Shown here piece after piece: positions 54,421 to 63,462 of a DNA stretch of 64,000 bases. Numbering within the stretch: the stretch's first letter is position 1; the number at the start of each line of letters is the position of its first letter. Source of the stretch: 67-14 sp020438345 (lineage in GTDB: Bacteria; Actinomycetota; Thermoleophilia; Solirubrobacterales; 70-9). The stretch spans positions 1 to 64,000 of the forward strand of contig CALMSY010000011.1 of the NCBI GenBank assembly GCA_937872475.1, given 5' to 3'. A program made the position numbers and the translations under genes. The notes beneath the pieces were generated by a model. That model made no database searches. It was not told where the DNA came from and was given only the letters and a program-made list of their open reading frames with translations.

Positions 54421-55230
54421 GTGTCCACGACCATCGCGATCCTTTCCCAGAAGGGCGGAACCGGCAAGACGACTCTCACCCGGTCGCTGGCTGAAGGCCT
54501 CCGGCGATCCGGGCTTTCGGTACTGGCGATTGACGCTGACCCGCAAGGCAATCTTTCGGAGTACTTCGGCATTCCGGCTGACGCTTTCCCCACCCTTGGT
54601 GAAGTCCTGGCCGGGCAGCAGCGGGCGGTTGATGCAGTCCATCAGGGTCCCGGTGGCGGTGAAGTCATCCCCGCCAACCTCGGGCTCGCTGAAGCAGAGC
54701 TGATGCTGGCCGGCAAGATCGGTCGAGAGCTGACCTTGCGAAACGCGCTGAGGGAACCGAAGCGGCGCTTCGACGTAATCCTGATCGATTGCCCCCCGAC
54801 CCTGGGTCTGCTCACCGTCAACGCCCTGGTTGCCGCCGACCGGGCGATCCTTTCCACCCAGGCCGAGCATTTCTCGGAGCAAGGTGCTGAACAGGCGATG
54901 GAAGTGATCGGGCTGGCGAAAGAGAATCTCAACCCGGACCTAGAGCTGTTGGGGCTGTTGCTCAACATCGCCGACATGCGGACCAATCATGCTCGCAGCA
55001 CTCTTGAGACCATGCGAAGCGAGTTCGGCGACCTCGTTTTCGACACGGTGATCCGGCGATCGATCGTTTACCCGGAGTCGGCCCGGGCCGGAAAGCCGAT
55101 CTTCGAATATCGGAGGCGCAAGTCCATTGATTACGCGCGCCTCACGGTCGAGGTTCTGGAGCGACTCGATTTCCCGGCCGCCCTCGGCGCAGCCCGGTCC
55201 CAGTTGGCCGAGTCAGAACCCGGGGCCTAG
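54421..55230 (+). CDS. ParA-family ATPase without adjacent ParB
   Basis: The 269-residue ATPase has the deviant Walker A KGGTGKTT (11-18), IDADPQGNLSEYFG, DVILIDCPPTLGLLTVNAL and RRKSIDYARLTVEVL. It resembles Soj/ParA proteins of chromosome or cargo positioning. GTG 54421 is chosen because AGGG lies seven bases before it; GTG 54415 is two codons upstream. No parB, parS site or gidB lies nearby, so this is an orphan that may position another cargo, perhaps in the cell envelope given its neighbours. Confidence 0.88.
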   Translation: MSTTIAILSQKGGTGKTTLTRSLAEGLRRSGLSVLAIDADPQGNLSEYFGIPADAFPTLGEVLAGQQRAVDAVHQGPGGGEVIPANLGLAEAELMLAGKIGRELTLRNALREPKRRFDVILIDCPPTLGLLTVNALVAADRAILSTQAEHFSEQGAEQAMEVIGLAKENLNPDLELLGLLLNIADMRTNHARSTLETMRSEFGDLVFDTVIRRSIVYPESARAGKPIFEYRRRKSIDYARLTVEVLERLDFPAALGAARSQLAESEPGA

Positions 55231-55593
55231 GATCACGGCCCAGATCAGGGCCGCCGAGATCGCGCTAAACGAAAGCCCGGCGATGACCCGGAAGACCAAC
55301 TTCTTCTCATGGGCGGGATCAAAGGCACCCGGCAGGAAAAGCAGGGGGTTCATGATTGTGCCGAAAACCAACAGGGCCGCAAGCAGACCCGGCGGGTCTT
55401 GAAGCACGGTCCCGAGGGCGATAAGGATCAGGCCCATCAGGATGTAGTCGATGTGGATCTGAAGGACGGCCCGTGGCTGTTTGATGCCGATCCGGCGGTA
55501 AATCCCGGGCTTTTCCTTTCGCAGAACCACCGCCCATCCGAGCAGCCCTCCGACCGCAAGTTCGATCAGGCCGATCTGGATCAGAAGGTCCAT
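55213..55593 (-). CDS. Small membrane protein, resembles the hydroxylaminobenzene mutase/styrene-oxide isomerase type
   Basis: The 126-residue product has four membrane helices. The second contains QIHIDYILMGLILIALG, similar in spacing to the H-x3-E-x2-NG segment of hydroxylaminobenzene mutase and styrene-oxide isomerase proteins. The similarity is loose and no function should be assumed. It begins 1 base after the thrB stop on the same strand and converges with the parA-like gene, overlapping by 18 bases. Confidence 0.7.
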   Translation of the reverse strand: MDLLIQIGLIELAVGGLLGWAVVLRKEKPGIYRRIGIKQPRAVLQIHIDYILMGLILIALGTVLQDPPGLLAALLVFGTIMNPLLFLPGAFDPAHEKKLVFRVIAGLSFSAISAALIWAVILGPGF

Positions 55594-55594
55594 C

Positions 55595-56470
55595 TCAGAG
55601 CTCGGGGACGTCGGCTCCGAGCGGACTGAACCCGACCCTGCGGACGGTCGCCCAGCCCTGGCAGCGATCCCTCAACTCCGCTACCACTCCCCCGGTTTCC
55701 TGCCAGCCGGTCCAAACCAGAACGGTCGGTCCCGCTCCCGAGATCGTCGCCCCGATCGCACCCATTTCACCAGCCGCCTCAACTATCTCCATTGCTTTCG
55801 GAAACAGATGGCGGCGACGTTCCTGGTGGACCCGGTCGTGAAGTCCCATCGCGATCAGATCGAAGTCGCCCCGACTCAAACCGAGCGCGAGATGGGCAGC
55901 CGAAGCGGTGTTTGCGACTGCATCCGTGATCGGAATCTGCTCGGGTATCGCTTCCCGCGCCAGTCGGGTCGAGACTTCGGTGTCCGGGATCACAAGGATC
56001 CCTTCCAGTCCCTCGGGCGAGTCGATAACGGTCGCGGTCAGGCGTGGTCCGTTTGCACAGACCACGAAGCCACCACAGATCGCAGCGGCGACATTGTCCG
56101 GGTGACCTTCAATGGCGGTCGCGCGCTCCAACAGGTCCTGGCGTTCGAGCCCGAGTTCAAACAGGTGGTCAGCAGCGACAAGACCGGCAACGATCGCCGC
56201 GGCGCTGGATCCCATACCCCGGGCCAGGGGAATCTCGCCACCGATCCGGAAGGAAAGCCCGTCGGCCGTGTGGAGTGTTTCGAAAGCCTGGACCAGAAGG
56301 TTGCTGCGATCCAGTGGTACGTCAAGCCCATCACAGGAAACAGAGAACGAGCCGGTCTCTTTCACTTCGAGCTCCAGATGAAGGTCGAGTGCGACCGCCA
56401 TCACGTCGTATCCGGGTCCAAGGTTGGCCGAGGTCGCAGGGACCTTCACAAGTCGATGGCGTTCAGTCAC
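55595..56470 (-). CDS. thrB: Homoserine kinase ThrB
   Basis: The 291-residue GHMP kinase has VKVPATSANLGPGYDVM (substrate region) and the ATP-binding PLARGMGSSAAAIVAG, plus ISGAGPTVLVW near the C-terminus. It phosphorylates homoserine for threonine synthesis. It starts at GTG 56470. It is on the same strand as lysA-hom-thrC but separated from thrC by an ABC exporter pair on the other strand, so the threonine genes form two units. Confidence 0.95.
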   Translation of the reverse strand: MTERHRLVKVPATSANLGPGYDVMAVALDLHLELEVKETGSFSVSCDGLDVPLDRSNLLVQAFETLHTADGLSFRIGGEIPLARGMGSSAAAIVAGLVAADHLFELGLERQDLLERATAIEGHPDNVAAAICGGFVVCANGPRLTATVIDSPEGLEGILVIPDTEVSTRLAREAIPEQIPITDAVANTASAAHLALGLSRGDFDLIAMGLHDRVHQERRRHLFPKAMEIVEAAGEMGAIGATISGAGPTVLVWTGWQETGGVVAELRDRCQGWATVRRVGFSPLGADVPEL

Positions 56471-56626
56471 CAGGCAAATCTATCGGCGACGGCATCGAAG
56501 CTACTTTCGGCCGGCTCGTTCGGTAGCGATCACCGGAGCCCGATCCGGTTTCAAGGTGCCCTTCGGAGCAGTTCCACCCGCAAGGTCCGGGACAAGTTGC
56601 CAGGTCCGTTTTGCCATGATGCTGCG

Positions 56627-57424
56627 ATGCCCTCTTCCCCTGCTGGCTCCGTCCTCGCCCTTTCGGTGACCGATCTCGTGAAGCGCTATCCCAGCGGCAC
56701 CGAGGCCCTGAAGGGGGTTTCGCTTGAAATCGCGGATGGCGAGTTCTTTGGCCTGCTCGGACCGAATGGAGCCGGTAAGTCGACTCTGATCCACTGTTCG
56801 ACCGGGTTGGCCAGCCCGACCTCAGGGTCGATCGAGATCTTCGGCCACAACGCTGAAGGCAACTATCGGGAAGCGCGCGAGGCGGTCGGTCTCGCTCCGC
56901 AGGAGTTGAACATCGACTGGTTCCTGACCGTCGAGGAAACCCTCGACTTCCATGGTGGCTACTTCGGCATGAACAAGAAGGACCGCAGGGAACGGATCGA
57001 TGAACTTCTCGAATCCTTTTCCCTGACCGAAAAACGCGATGAACGCACCCGGGAGCTTTCCGGTGGCATGAAGCGCCGGTTGATCCTCGCCCGGGCACTG
57101 ATGCATCGGCCGCGGCTTTTGATCCTCGACGAGCCCACCGCCGGGGTCGACGTCGAACTCCGGCTTGAACTGTGGCATTACGTCAAACAGGCCAACCTGG
57201 AAGGCACGACGATCCTGCTCACAACCCACTACCTCGAAGAGGCCGAGCAACTTTGCAGCCGGATCGCTTTCATCAACGGCGGCGAAATCGTTGACCAGGG
57301 CTCCAGCGCCGAACTCGCCGAGCGATTCGGGGTAGGCAGCCTTGAAGATGCCTACCTGGAACTGGTCGGTCGCAAGGAACTTTCAAGAGCCCATGTCGGG
57401 GCCGATCCGGAGGCAGGCCAGTGA
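56627..57424 (+). CDS. ABC-2 transporter ATP-binding protein
   Basis: The 265-residue ATPase has Walker A GPNGAGKST (45-53), signature LSGGMKRR, Walker B LLILDEPTAGVD and the H-loop TTHYLEEAEQ. It resembles YadG/NodI-type exporters. The start ATG 56627 gives the normal family length; longer in-frame readings run antisense through thrB. It overlaps the permease gene as GTGA. Substrate unknown. Confidence 0.93.
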   Translation: MPSSPAGSVLALSVTDLVKRYPSGTEALKGVSLEIADGEFFGLLGPNGAGKSTLIHCSTGLASPTSGSIEIFGHNAEGNYREAREAVGLAPQELNIDWFLTVEETLDFHGGYFGMNKKDRRERIDELLESFSLTEKRDERTRELSGGMKRRLILARALMHRPRLLILDEPTAGVDVELRLELWHYVKQANLEGTTILLTTHYLEEAEQLCSRIAFINGGEIVDQGSSAELAERFGVGSLEDAYLELVGRKELSRAHVGADPEAGQ

Positions 57425-58188
57425 GCCCCTCGATGACCCGCCTGGTCTCGCTGACCAGGCGGGAAGTCAGTCGGTTCATGAAGATTCCGCGCCAGACAAT
57501 CGGCGCACCGCTGCTGGAGACTTTTCTCTACATCTCGATCTTCGGGGCGGCGCTCGGTTCCCGTGTCGGGGATCTGGACGGATACGAATACGTTGTCTTC
57601 GTGATTCCGGGGCTGATCATGATGGCCTTCGCGATCAACGCCTTCACCAACAACTCCTCATCGATCCTCCAGCAGAAGTTCCAGGGAGCGATTGACGACC
57701 AGCTCTCCTCCCCAGCCTCGCCCGGTCAGTTGCTGCTCGCTTTCACGCTCGGTGGCTTTCTGCGGGGGCTGCTGATTTCGTTCATCACATTTCTTGCCGC
57801 CAGCCTGCTGGTTGATCTGCCGGTCAAGCATTTCCTTGTCTTGATTCCGGCCCTGTTTCTGGTCGGCTGGTTCTTCGCGAGCCTCGGCGTTCTGATCGGT
57901 GTGAGGGCCGAACAGTTCGACGACGTTTCCTTCGCGCAGACTTTCATTCTCCAGCCGCTGATCTTTCTCGGCGGCGTCTTCTACTCGGCTTCGCTTCTGC
58001 CGGAGCCGTACCAGACCCTGACCCATTTCAATCCGGTCTACTACATGATCTCCCTGATCCGGTACGGATTCCTGGGGATCAACGACGTGAACATCGCCCT
58101 CTCCCTGGCCGTACTTTGTGCGGCGACGGCAGCCCTCACTTTCCTGAACTACAGAATGTTCAAGTCGGGCTACAAGCTCCGCAGGTAG
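57421..58188 (+). CDS. ABC-2 type permease (YadH/NodJ-like)
   Basis: The 255-residue permease has six membrane segments and the family LQPLIFLGGVFYSASLLPEP and FNPVYYMISLIRYGFLG motifs. It works with the ATPase encoded just before it. It begins at GTG 57421 within the ATPase stop. Family members export polysaccharides or small molecules. It converges on thrC with 151 bases between, containing only a short direct repeat. Confidence 0.93.
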   Translation: MSPSMTRLVSLTRREVSRFMKIPRQTIGAPLLETFLYISIFGAALGSRVGDLDGYEYVVFVIPGLIMMAFAINAFTNNSSSILQQKFQGAIDDQLSSPASPGQLLLAFTLGGFLRGLLISFITFLAASLLVDLPVKHFLVLIPALFLVGWFFASLGVLIGVRAEQFDDVSFAQTFILQPLIFLGGVFYSASLLPEPYQTLTHFNPVYYMISLIRYGFLGINDVNIALSLAVLCAATAALTFLNYRMFKSGYKLRR

Positions 58189-58256
58189 ATGCCATCGGCC
58201 TTCTCGAAGCCGGGTTGAAGAACGGAGCGCCACATGGCCGATTCTTCACCCCAGGA

Positions 58257-58302
58257 TCGGTCCGGTCAGAGTTTGAACGAGACCCGGGTTCGGTCCGGTC
58301 AG
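58257..58302. repeat. 13-base direct repeat in the permease/thrC gap
   Basis: TCGGTCCGGTCAG occurs at 58257-58269 and again at 58290-58302, 33 bases apart, in the convergent gap 58189-58339. No gene, clear hairpin or T-run is visible in the gap. It may be a remnant duplication. Confidence 0.35.
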
Positions 58303-58339
58303 GGTTGCGGTCGGTGCGTGGTGCGACCCGGCGGCCGGA

Positions 58340-59374
58340 TCATCCGAAAACGGCTTCTTCGACAGCGCCGATGTCGTTGCGGCAGCTGACTACCGAAGGA
58401 GCCTTGCCGAGTGCTGTGTCCGGGTCCTTGAGGCCGTGACCGGTGAGAACGCAGACGACAGTCTCGGGCTTGTCCATGCCATCAACCGTGGGCAGGCCAT
58501 GGTTGAGGATGCCGGCGACTGACGCGGCAGAGGCCGGTTCGCAAAAGACGCCTTCGTTAGCGGCGAGCCAGCGGTAAGCGTCGAGGATCTGCTCGTCAGA
58601 AACTGCGGCGACGCGACCCCGGGAGGTATTGAAAGCATTCATCGCTTCTTCCCAGCGAGCCGGGTTGCCGATCCGTATGGCCGAGGCGACAGTTTCCGGA
58701 TTGGCGACCGGCGCACCATCAACCAACGGAGCTGACCCGGCAGCCTGGAACCCGTAACAGATCGGTGCGGTGCCTCTTTCCTGGAAACCCTTCCAGTAGG
58801 CGGTGACATTGCCGGCGTTGCCGACCGGAATCGCAAGGGCATCCGGGGCGGAACCAAGTTCGTCGATCAGTTCAAAGGCGGCGGTTTTCTGCCCTTCGAT
58901 CCGGTACGGGTTGACCGAGTTGACCAGTTCGATCGGGTTTCGCTCGGCCAGCTGTCGCACAACGGTCAGGGCATCATCGAAATTGCCTTCGAGCGCAACC
59001 ACGCGCGCGCCATGCATGAGCGACTGGGCGAGTTTGCCGATGGCGATTTTTCCTTCCGGAACGATCACTGCTCCACGTAGCCCCGCCCGTACCGCGTAAG
59101 CGGAGGCGGAAGCCGCGGTATTGCCGGTCGACGCGCAGATCACGGCTTTGGCGCCGCGTCCAGCGGCACGAGAAACAGCGACGGTCATCCCACGGTCCTT
59201 GAAGGAACCGGTCGGGTTCGCGCCCTCGACCTTCAGCCATACCCGAGCCCCGACCCGTTCGGAAAGGCGTGGAGCTTCAACCAGCGGGGTCGAGCCTTCG
59301 TTCAGGCTTACGACCGGGTCTCCCGGCTCAAGCGGAAGGGTGTCTCGGTATCTCTCAATCAATGGCTGTGGCAT
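58340..59374 (-). CDS. thrC: Threonine synthase ThrC
   Basis: The 344-residue PLP enzyme has the cofactor lysine K59 in GSFKDRG, STGNTAASASAYA, the phosphate-binding VGNAGNVTAYWKG and the C-terminal LTGHGLKDP. It converts phosphohomoserine to threonine. The start ATG 59374 follows GGGGAG, 16 bases after hom. Operon order is lysA-hom-thrC. Confidence 0.97.
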   Translation of the reverse strand: MPQPLIERYRDTLPLEPGDPVVSLNEGSTPLVEAPRLSERVGARVWLKVEGANPTGSFKDRGMTVAVSRAAGRGAKAVICASTGNTAASASAYAVRAGLRGAVIVPEGKIAIGKLAQSLMHGARVVALEGNFDDALTVVRQLAERNPIELVNSVNPYRIEGQKTAAFELIDELGSAPDALAIPVGNAGNVTAYWKGFQERGTAPICYGFQAAGSAPLVDGAPVANPETVASAIRIGNPARWEEAMNAFNTSRGRVAAVSDEQILDAYRWLAANEGVFCEPASAASVAGILNHGLPTVDGMDKPETVVCVLTGHGLKDPDTALGKAPSVVSCRNDIGAVEEAVFG

Positions 59375-59390
59375 GACTCCCCAAAGGTCG

Positions 59391-60617
59391 CTAGGCGACG
59401 AATTCTTCTTCGATTACACGGATAAAGCGCGGATCCGACTTGAGCGAGTCGAGCCGGGCGATCTCGGCGACCGCTGCCTTGAATTCCGATTCCAGGCAGC
59501 GGTGAATAACCATCACCAAGCGGGCATCGTCACCAAGCCCTCTCTGGACCACGCTCTTGACTGACACGCCCCCGTCGGAGAGCACCTTTGCCACTTCCGC
59601 CAGGACTCCCGGTTCATCGGCGACCTCAAGGTGGAGGTAGAAGGAAGAGGTGACATCGGAAAGGACCGGCAGGTCGCGGTCCGCAGTGTGGGTGCGGGCA
59701 TCACCGGCCGCAACCGAAACCACATCGCCGAGCACGGCCGCGGCAGTCTGAAGGCCGCCGGCACCCGGACCGGACATTGTCACCTCGGTGATCTCCGGCG
59801 CCTCGACCATCACCGCATTGAACGGGCCTTCGATCGGGGCCAGTGGGTGACCGGGATAAAGGAAGCAGGGAAACACCCGGACGGTAATCCCGTTCTCGAG
59901 CTTCTCGGCGACTCCGAGCAGTTTCAGAGAAAGACCGAGCTCCTTGGCGTAGGCGAGGTCATCCGGCTGAATGTCCTCGATCCCTTCGAAATCAACTTGA
60001 TCAAGCGTCACCGGGGCGTGAAAGGCCAGACGGGCGAGTATCGCCATCTTGGCAGCAGCATCCGCACCGTTTACATCCTCGGTCGGGTCGGCTTCGGCAT
60101 AACCAAGCTCCTGGGCCCTCTTGAGGACATCACCGTATGAGGCTCCCGTCGCAGCCATCTCGGAAAGGATGAAGTTGGTGGTGCCATTGACGATGCCGAA
60201 GACCTTGTTGAACTCAACCGCACCGAAGCTCTCCTGGACCACGCGGATCACCGGAACGACGGCGGCGACGGCGGCTTCAAAACGGAGCTGAACCCCGGCT
60301 GCCTCGGCCGCGGAGAACAGCTCGGCCCCATGCTGGGCGAGCAGCTGCTTGTTCGCGGTGACCACGGGCACCCCGGCTTCGAGGGCGGTCAGTACATGGT
60401 CCCGGGCGGTATCGGTCCCGCCCATCAACTCGACGATCACGTCCGCCCCGGCGAGGATTTCGTTGAAATCCCCCTGGCTGCGGGTGAGCACACCGGCCAA
60501 CACCGGGCGGCTGCCGGTCGCCGATTCAATCTGGTCCGCCCGTTCGCTGACCAGGTCCACAAAAGCGGAACCGACCGTGCCGTGGCCGAGCAGCCCGATT
60601 TTCAATGATTCACTCAC
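59391..60617 (-). CDS. hom: Homoserine dehydrogenase Hom with ACT domain
   Basis: The 408-residue enzyme has the NAD(P)-binding GLLGHGTVGSAF, the catalytic FGIVNGTTNFIL and ADPTEDVNGADAAAKM, and a C-terminal ACT domain (about 325-408) that typically allows threonine feedback. It reduces aspartate semialdehyde to homoserine. GTG 60617 overlaps the lysA stop as GTGA. Confidence 0.97.
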   Translation of the reverse strand: MSESLKIGLLGHGTVGSAFVDLVSERADQIESATGSRPVLAGVLTRSQGDFNEILAGADVIVELMGGTDTARDHVLTALEAGVPVVTANKQLLAQHGAELFSAAEAAGVQLRFEAAVAAVVPVIRVVQESFGAVEFNKVFGIVNGTTNFILSEMAATGASYGDVLKRAQELGYAEADPTEDVNGADAAAKMAILARLAFHAPVTLDQVDFEGIEDIQPDDLAYAKELGLSLKLLGVAEKLENGITVRVFPCFLYPGHPLAPIEGPFNAVMVEAPEITEVTMSGPGAGGLQTAAAVLGDVVSVAAGDARTHTADRDLPVLSDVTSSFYLHLEVADEPGVLAEVAKVLSDGGVSVKSVVQRGLGDDARLVMVIHRCLESEFKAAVAEIARLDSLKSDPRFIRVIEEEFVA

Positions 60618-61876
60618 ATGTCCCTCGCCATCAGGTCGTCCCAGGTTTCCCGTCGGACGACCGCCTCGGCCTCACCGTCTTCACAGAAGATCACAGGTGG
60701 TCTCGGCATTCCGTTGTAGTTATTCGCCATCGAGTGCCCGTAGGCACCGGTTGCCGGGACGAGCAGAATGTCCCCCACCCGGGGTTTGGCGAGATCAACA
60801 TCACGGATCAGGATATCCCCGGATTCGCAATGTGACCCGGCGACGGTGACGGTGGTGTCCGCCGGATCGTTCGGGCGACTCGCGATCACGGCGGTGTACT
60901 TCGCGTCGTAAAGCATTGGACGCAGGTTGTCAGACATTCCTCCGTCAACTGCGATGTAGGTCCTGACCCCCGGGATCTCCTTGATGGTTCCGACCCGATA
61001 GATCGTCACCCCGGCGGTGCCGACGAGTGACCTGCCCGGCTCGATCAGAATTTTCACATCGTTACCGAAGACATCACGTACCGCCTGGATTTTCAGGTTC
61101 ACGTATTCCCCGATCGAAGGCGGAGAGTCTTCTTCGCCATATGCAATACCCAGGCCACCGCCGAGATCGAGTATCCGGCACCAGTCACCCCGGAGCGCCC
61201 CGAGCGCCTCGACCGCCAGCCGGAACGGCTCGATCTCGAAGATCTGAGAGCCAATGTGGCAGTGGAGGCCGACCAGATTGAGCTTGTCTGACGCGAGGGT
61301 CCGCTCGATTGCCCGGGCCGCGGTGCCATCTTCAAGGCCGAAACCGAACTTGGAATCAAGCTGACCGGTCTGGATGAAGGAATGGGTTGACGGCTTGATT
61401 CCGGGGGTGACGCGAACAAGTACATCCTGGGTCTTTCCGAGGACCCGTTCGCAACGGTCTATCTCATCGAAGGAATCGAGGATCAGATGACCGACATCCA
61501 TGCGACTGGCCAGGTCGAGTTCCGCGTCCGTCTTGTTGTTGCCGTGCATGTAGATCTTCGACGGATCGAAACCGGCGGCCAGCGCCATCGTCAGCTCACC
61601 ACCAGATGCGACATCAACCGAGAGTCCCTCTTCGGCAAATAGCCGGTAGGCCGCTGTGACGGGGAGCGCCTTGCTGGCGAAGAGAACTTCGAAGTGATCG
61701 GTATGGGCAGCGAACGCGGACTGGTAGGCACGGGCCCGATCCCGCATTTCCGCTACTGCGAAAACGTACGCGGGTGTGCCGAATTCGCTGGCAAGTTCGG
61801 TTACGTCGCAGCCACCGATTTCAAGGTGGCCGATCGAGTTTGTGATTGTCCCGGACGGATATGGCATCGCCGCCAT
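60614..61876 (-). CDS. lysA: Diaminopimelate decarboxylase LysA
   Basis: The 420-residue PLP enzyme has K69 in FASKALP, HCHIGSQI, the glycine-rich DLGGGLGIAY, EPGRSLVG and the C-terminal VPATGAYGHSMANNYNG. It makes lysine from meso-diaminopimelate, the cell-wall precursor. The start is ATG 61876 or ATG 61867. It is divergent from the cell-wall-binding-repeat gene with only 46 bases between, leaving little room for a leader regulator. Confidence 0.96.
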   Translation of the reverse strand: MAAMPYPSGTITNSIGHLEIGGCDVTELASEFGTPAYVFAVAEMRDRARAYQSAFAAHTDHFEVLFASKALPVTAAYRLFAEEGLSVDVASGGELTMALAAGFDPSKIYMHGNNKTDAELDLASRMDVGHLILDSFDEIDRCERVLGKTQDVLVRVTPGIKPSTHSFIQTGQLDSKFGFGLEDGTAARAIERTLASDKLNLVGLHCHIGSQIFEIEPFRLAVEALGALRGDWCRILDLGGGLGIAYGEEDSPPSIGEYVNLKIQAVRDVFGNDVKILIEPGRSLVGTAGVTIYRVGTIKEIPGVRTYIAVDGGMSDNLRPMLYDAKYTAVIASRPNDPADTTVTVAGSHCESGDILIRDVDLAKPRVGDILLVPATGAYGHSMANNYNGMPRPPVIFCEDGEAEAVVRRETWDDLMARDM

Positions 61877-61922
61877 TCTTACGACTTCCGCTGCGGGACA
61901 CCGTTTGGATACGGTTCACGTA

Positions 61923-63209
61923 GTGGCAAGCACCGGACGACGGCCCATCAACGCACCTCCAGGGAGTCCGCAGGCCGCCGGGGTCCCCTGGCTGGGCCTT
62001 TCGATTCTGCTTGTTTTGCTGCTCATTCTTGGTGCTTTCGTGGCCCATTTCTTCTTTGATGTAGGCAAGAACGAAAGCGGCAGCAGCACCGGAACAGTTG
62101 CCGAGGCCGATTTCGGAACCACTGGTGAGTCCAGCGTGATCGCGGGCCATCAGGGAGGCGCTCTCGGCTTTCCCGCGGCCGCGACCAGGAACACGACGCG
62201 AATCAGCGGCAATGACCCGGTCGACATTTCAATCGCCTCGGCTCTTGCCTCTTATCCGACCACCGGCCCCGGGGCGCCGCCAGCTGCGGTCACGATCGTC
62301 GATTCCACGGACTGGCAGTCCGGTGTGGCGGCGGCGAGCCTGAGCGCCTTGCCGGTAGGCGCACCGATTCTGCTCGCTCCATCCGGCACACTTTCCACGG
62401 CCGGTGCCGACGCCCTTGCCCAGCTCAACCCGCTCGGGTCTCCGGACACCAACTCGCACAGGGTCTTCACGGTCGGGGCGGTCGCACCGCCTTCCGGTTA
62501 TGAAGTGGAAAGGATCGACGGGGCGAGCGCTGCCGAGATCGCCGCCGGAGTCGCGAGCCAGCGGGCAGAACTGGTTGACGGTCCCCCGGCGGCTTTCGTC
62601 GTGGTTTCCTCGAATTCCCCGGAGTTTGCGACCCCCGCGGCGACCTGGGCGGCCAGGTCCGGTGATGTGGTGCTCTTCACCGACAAGGACGAAGTTCCGA
62701 AGGCGACTCTCGATGTGCTCAAGGACAAGTCGAACAAGGATGTGCCGATCTACGTTCTGGGTCCGTCGGATGTCATTTCTTCGAAAGCGGTCAAGCAGCT
62801 GGACAAGGCAGGCTCGACCGTGGAAAGGGTTGGCGGTGATGACGCGCCGACCGCATCGGTCGAGCTGGTCAGATTCTCGAGCGGACTGTTCGGCTGGAAC
62901 CTGAATGAGCCGGGCCACGGCTACACATTGGCCCGGGCGGACCGGCCGATGGATGTGGTTGCGACCACTTCGCTTTCCACCAACGGAACCTGGCCGGCCC
63001 TGCTTCTGACCGACTCGGCCGGCGAGTTGCCACAGGTAATCGAGGACTACCTGCTGGATGTCAAGCCCGGCTATACCTCGGACCCGACCAGCGCAATTTT
63101 CTCCCATGTCTGGATAATCGGTGATGAATCGCTGATTTCCGTTGATCAACAGGCCCGCGTTGATGATGCGGTTGAACTGGCCCCCGTCGACACATTGAGT
63201 GAAGGATGA
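61923..63209 (+). CDS. Membrane-anchored cell-wall-binding-repeat (CWB2-type) protein
   Basis: The 428-residue protein has a short basic start, one membrane helix (about 22-43, GLSILLVLLLILGAFVAHF) and an extracellular part that follows the cell-wall-binding repeat 2 style: TTRISGNDPVDISIASALA, DSTDWQSGVAAASL, PILLAPSGTLSTAGADAL, YVLGPSDVIS and VWIIGDESLISVDQQARVDDA. Such repeats bind peptidoglycan-linked polymers in other bacteria. GTG 61923 is the only start that precedes the helix closely; there is no Shine-Dalgarno. It overlaps the next gene as ATGA. Confidence 0.8.
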   Translation: MASTGRRPINAPPGSPQAAGVPWLGLSILLVLLLILGAFVAHFFFDVGKNESGSSTGTVAEADFGTTGESSVIAGHQGGALGFPAAATRNTTRISGNDPVDISIASALASYPTTGPGAPPAAVTIVDSTDWQSGVAAASLSALPVGAPILLAPSGTLSTAGADALAQLNPLGSPDTNSHRVFTVGAVAPPSGYEVERIDGASAAEIAAGVASQRAELVDGPPAAFVVVSSNSPEFATPAATWAARSGDVVLFTDKDEVPKATLDVLKDKSNKDVPIYVLGPSDVISSKAVKQLDKAGSTVERVGGDDAPTASVELVRFSSGLFGWNLNEPGHGYTLARADRPMDVVATTSLSTNGTWPALLLTDSAGELPQVIEDYLLDVKPGYTSDPTSAIFSHVWIIGDESLISVDQQARVDDAVELAPVDTLSEG

Positions 63210-63448
63210 GCGAAGCCGAACACATTGGAGTCCTGGATTCCGGACAGAGGATCACTGCAGACCACATCCGGGAACTGACCGGCGCCGCAACACCTCATTT
63301 CGCCCAGCAGGTGCGGGTACGGGTCGGTCGCCTGATCGAGAGTCTGCCTGCCGATGACCCGGCCCGTCTCTTCGGCGTGAAGGAGATGGCAAGGCTTGAG
63401 GATCTGGCTCACCACAGCGGTCAGCCCGGTCCCGACCCGGAGCACTGA
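63206..63448 (+). CDS. Small protein of unknown function
   Basis: The 80-residue product is helical and contains VRVRVGRLIESLPADDPARLFG. No membrane segment or known motif is visible. It overlaps the previous gene as ATGA and is followed after 14 bases by the MBL-fold gene, so the three may be one operon. I recognise no family. Confidence 0.65.
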   Translation: MSEAEHIGVLDSGQRITADHIRELTGAATPHFAQQVRVRVGRLIESLPADDPARLFGVKEMARLEDLAHHSGQPGPDPEH

Positions 63449-63462
63449 GCGGGTCTGGTCCA

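Noticed and set aside
62229..63149. A 306-codon frame opposite the cell-wall-binding-repeat gene
   Set aside because: Arg/Gly-rich shadow typical of high-GC third-position bias.
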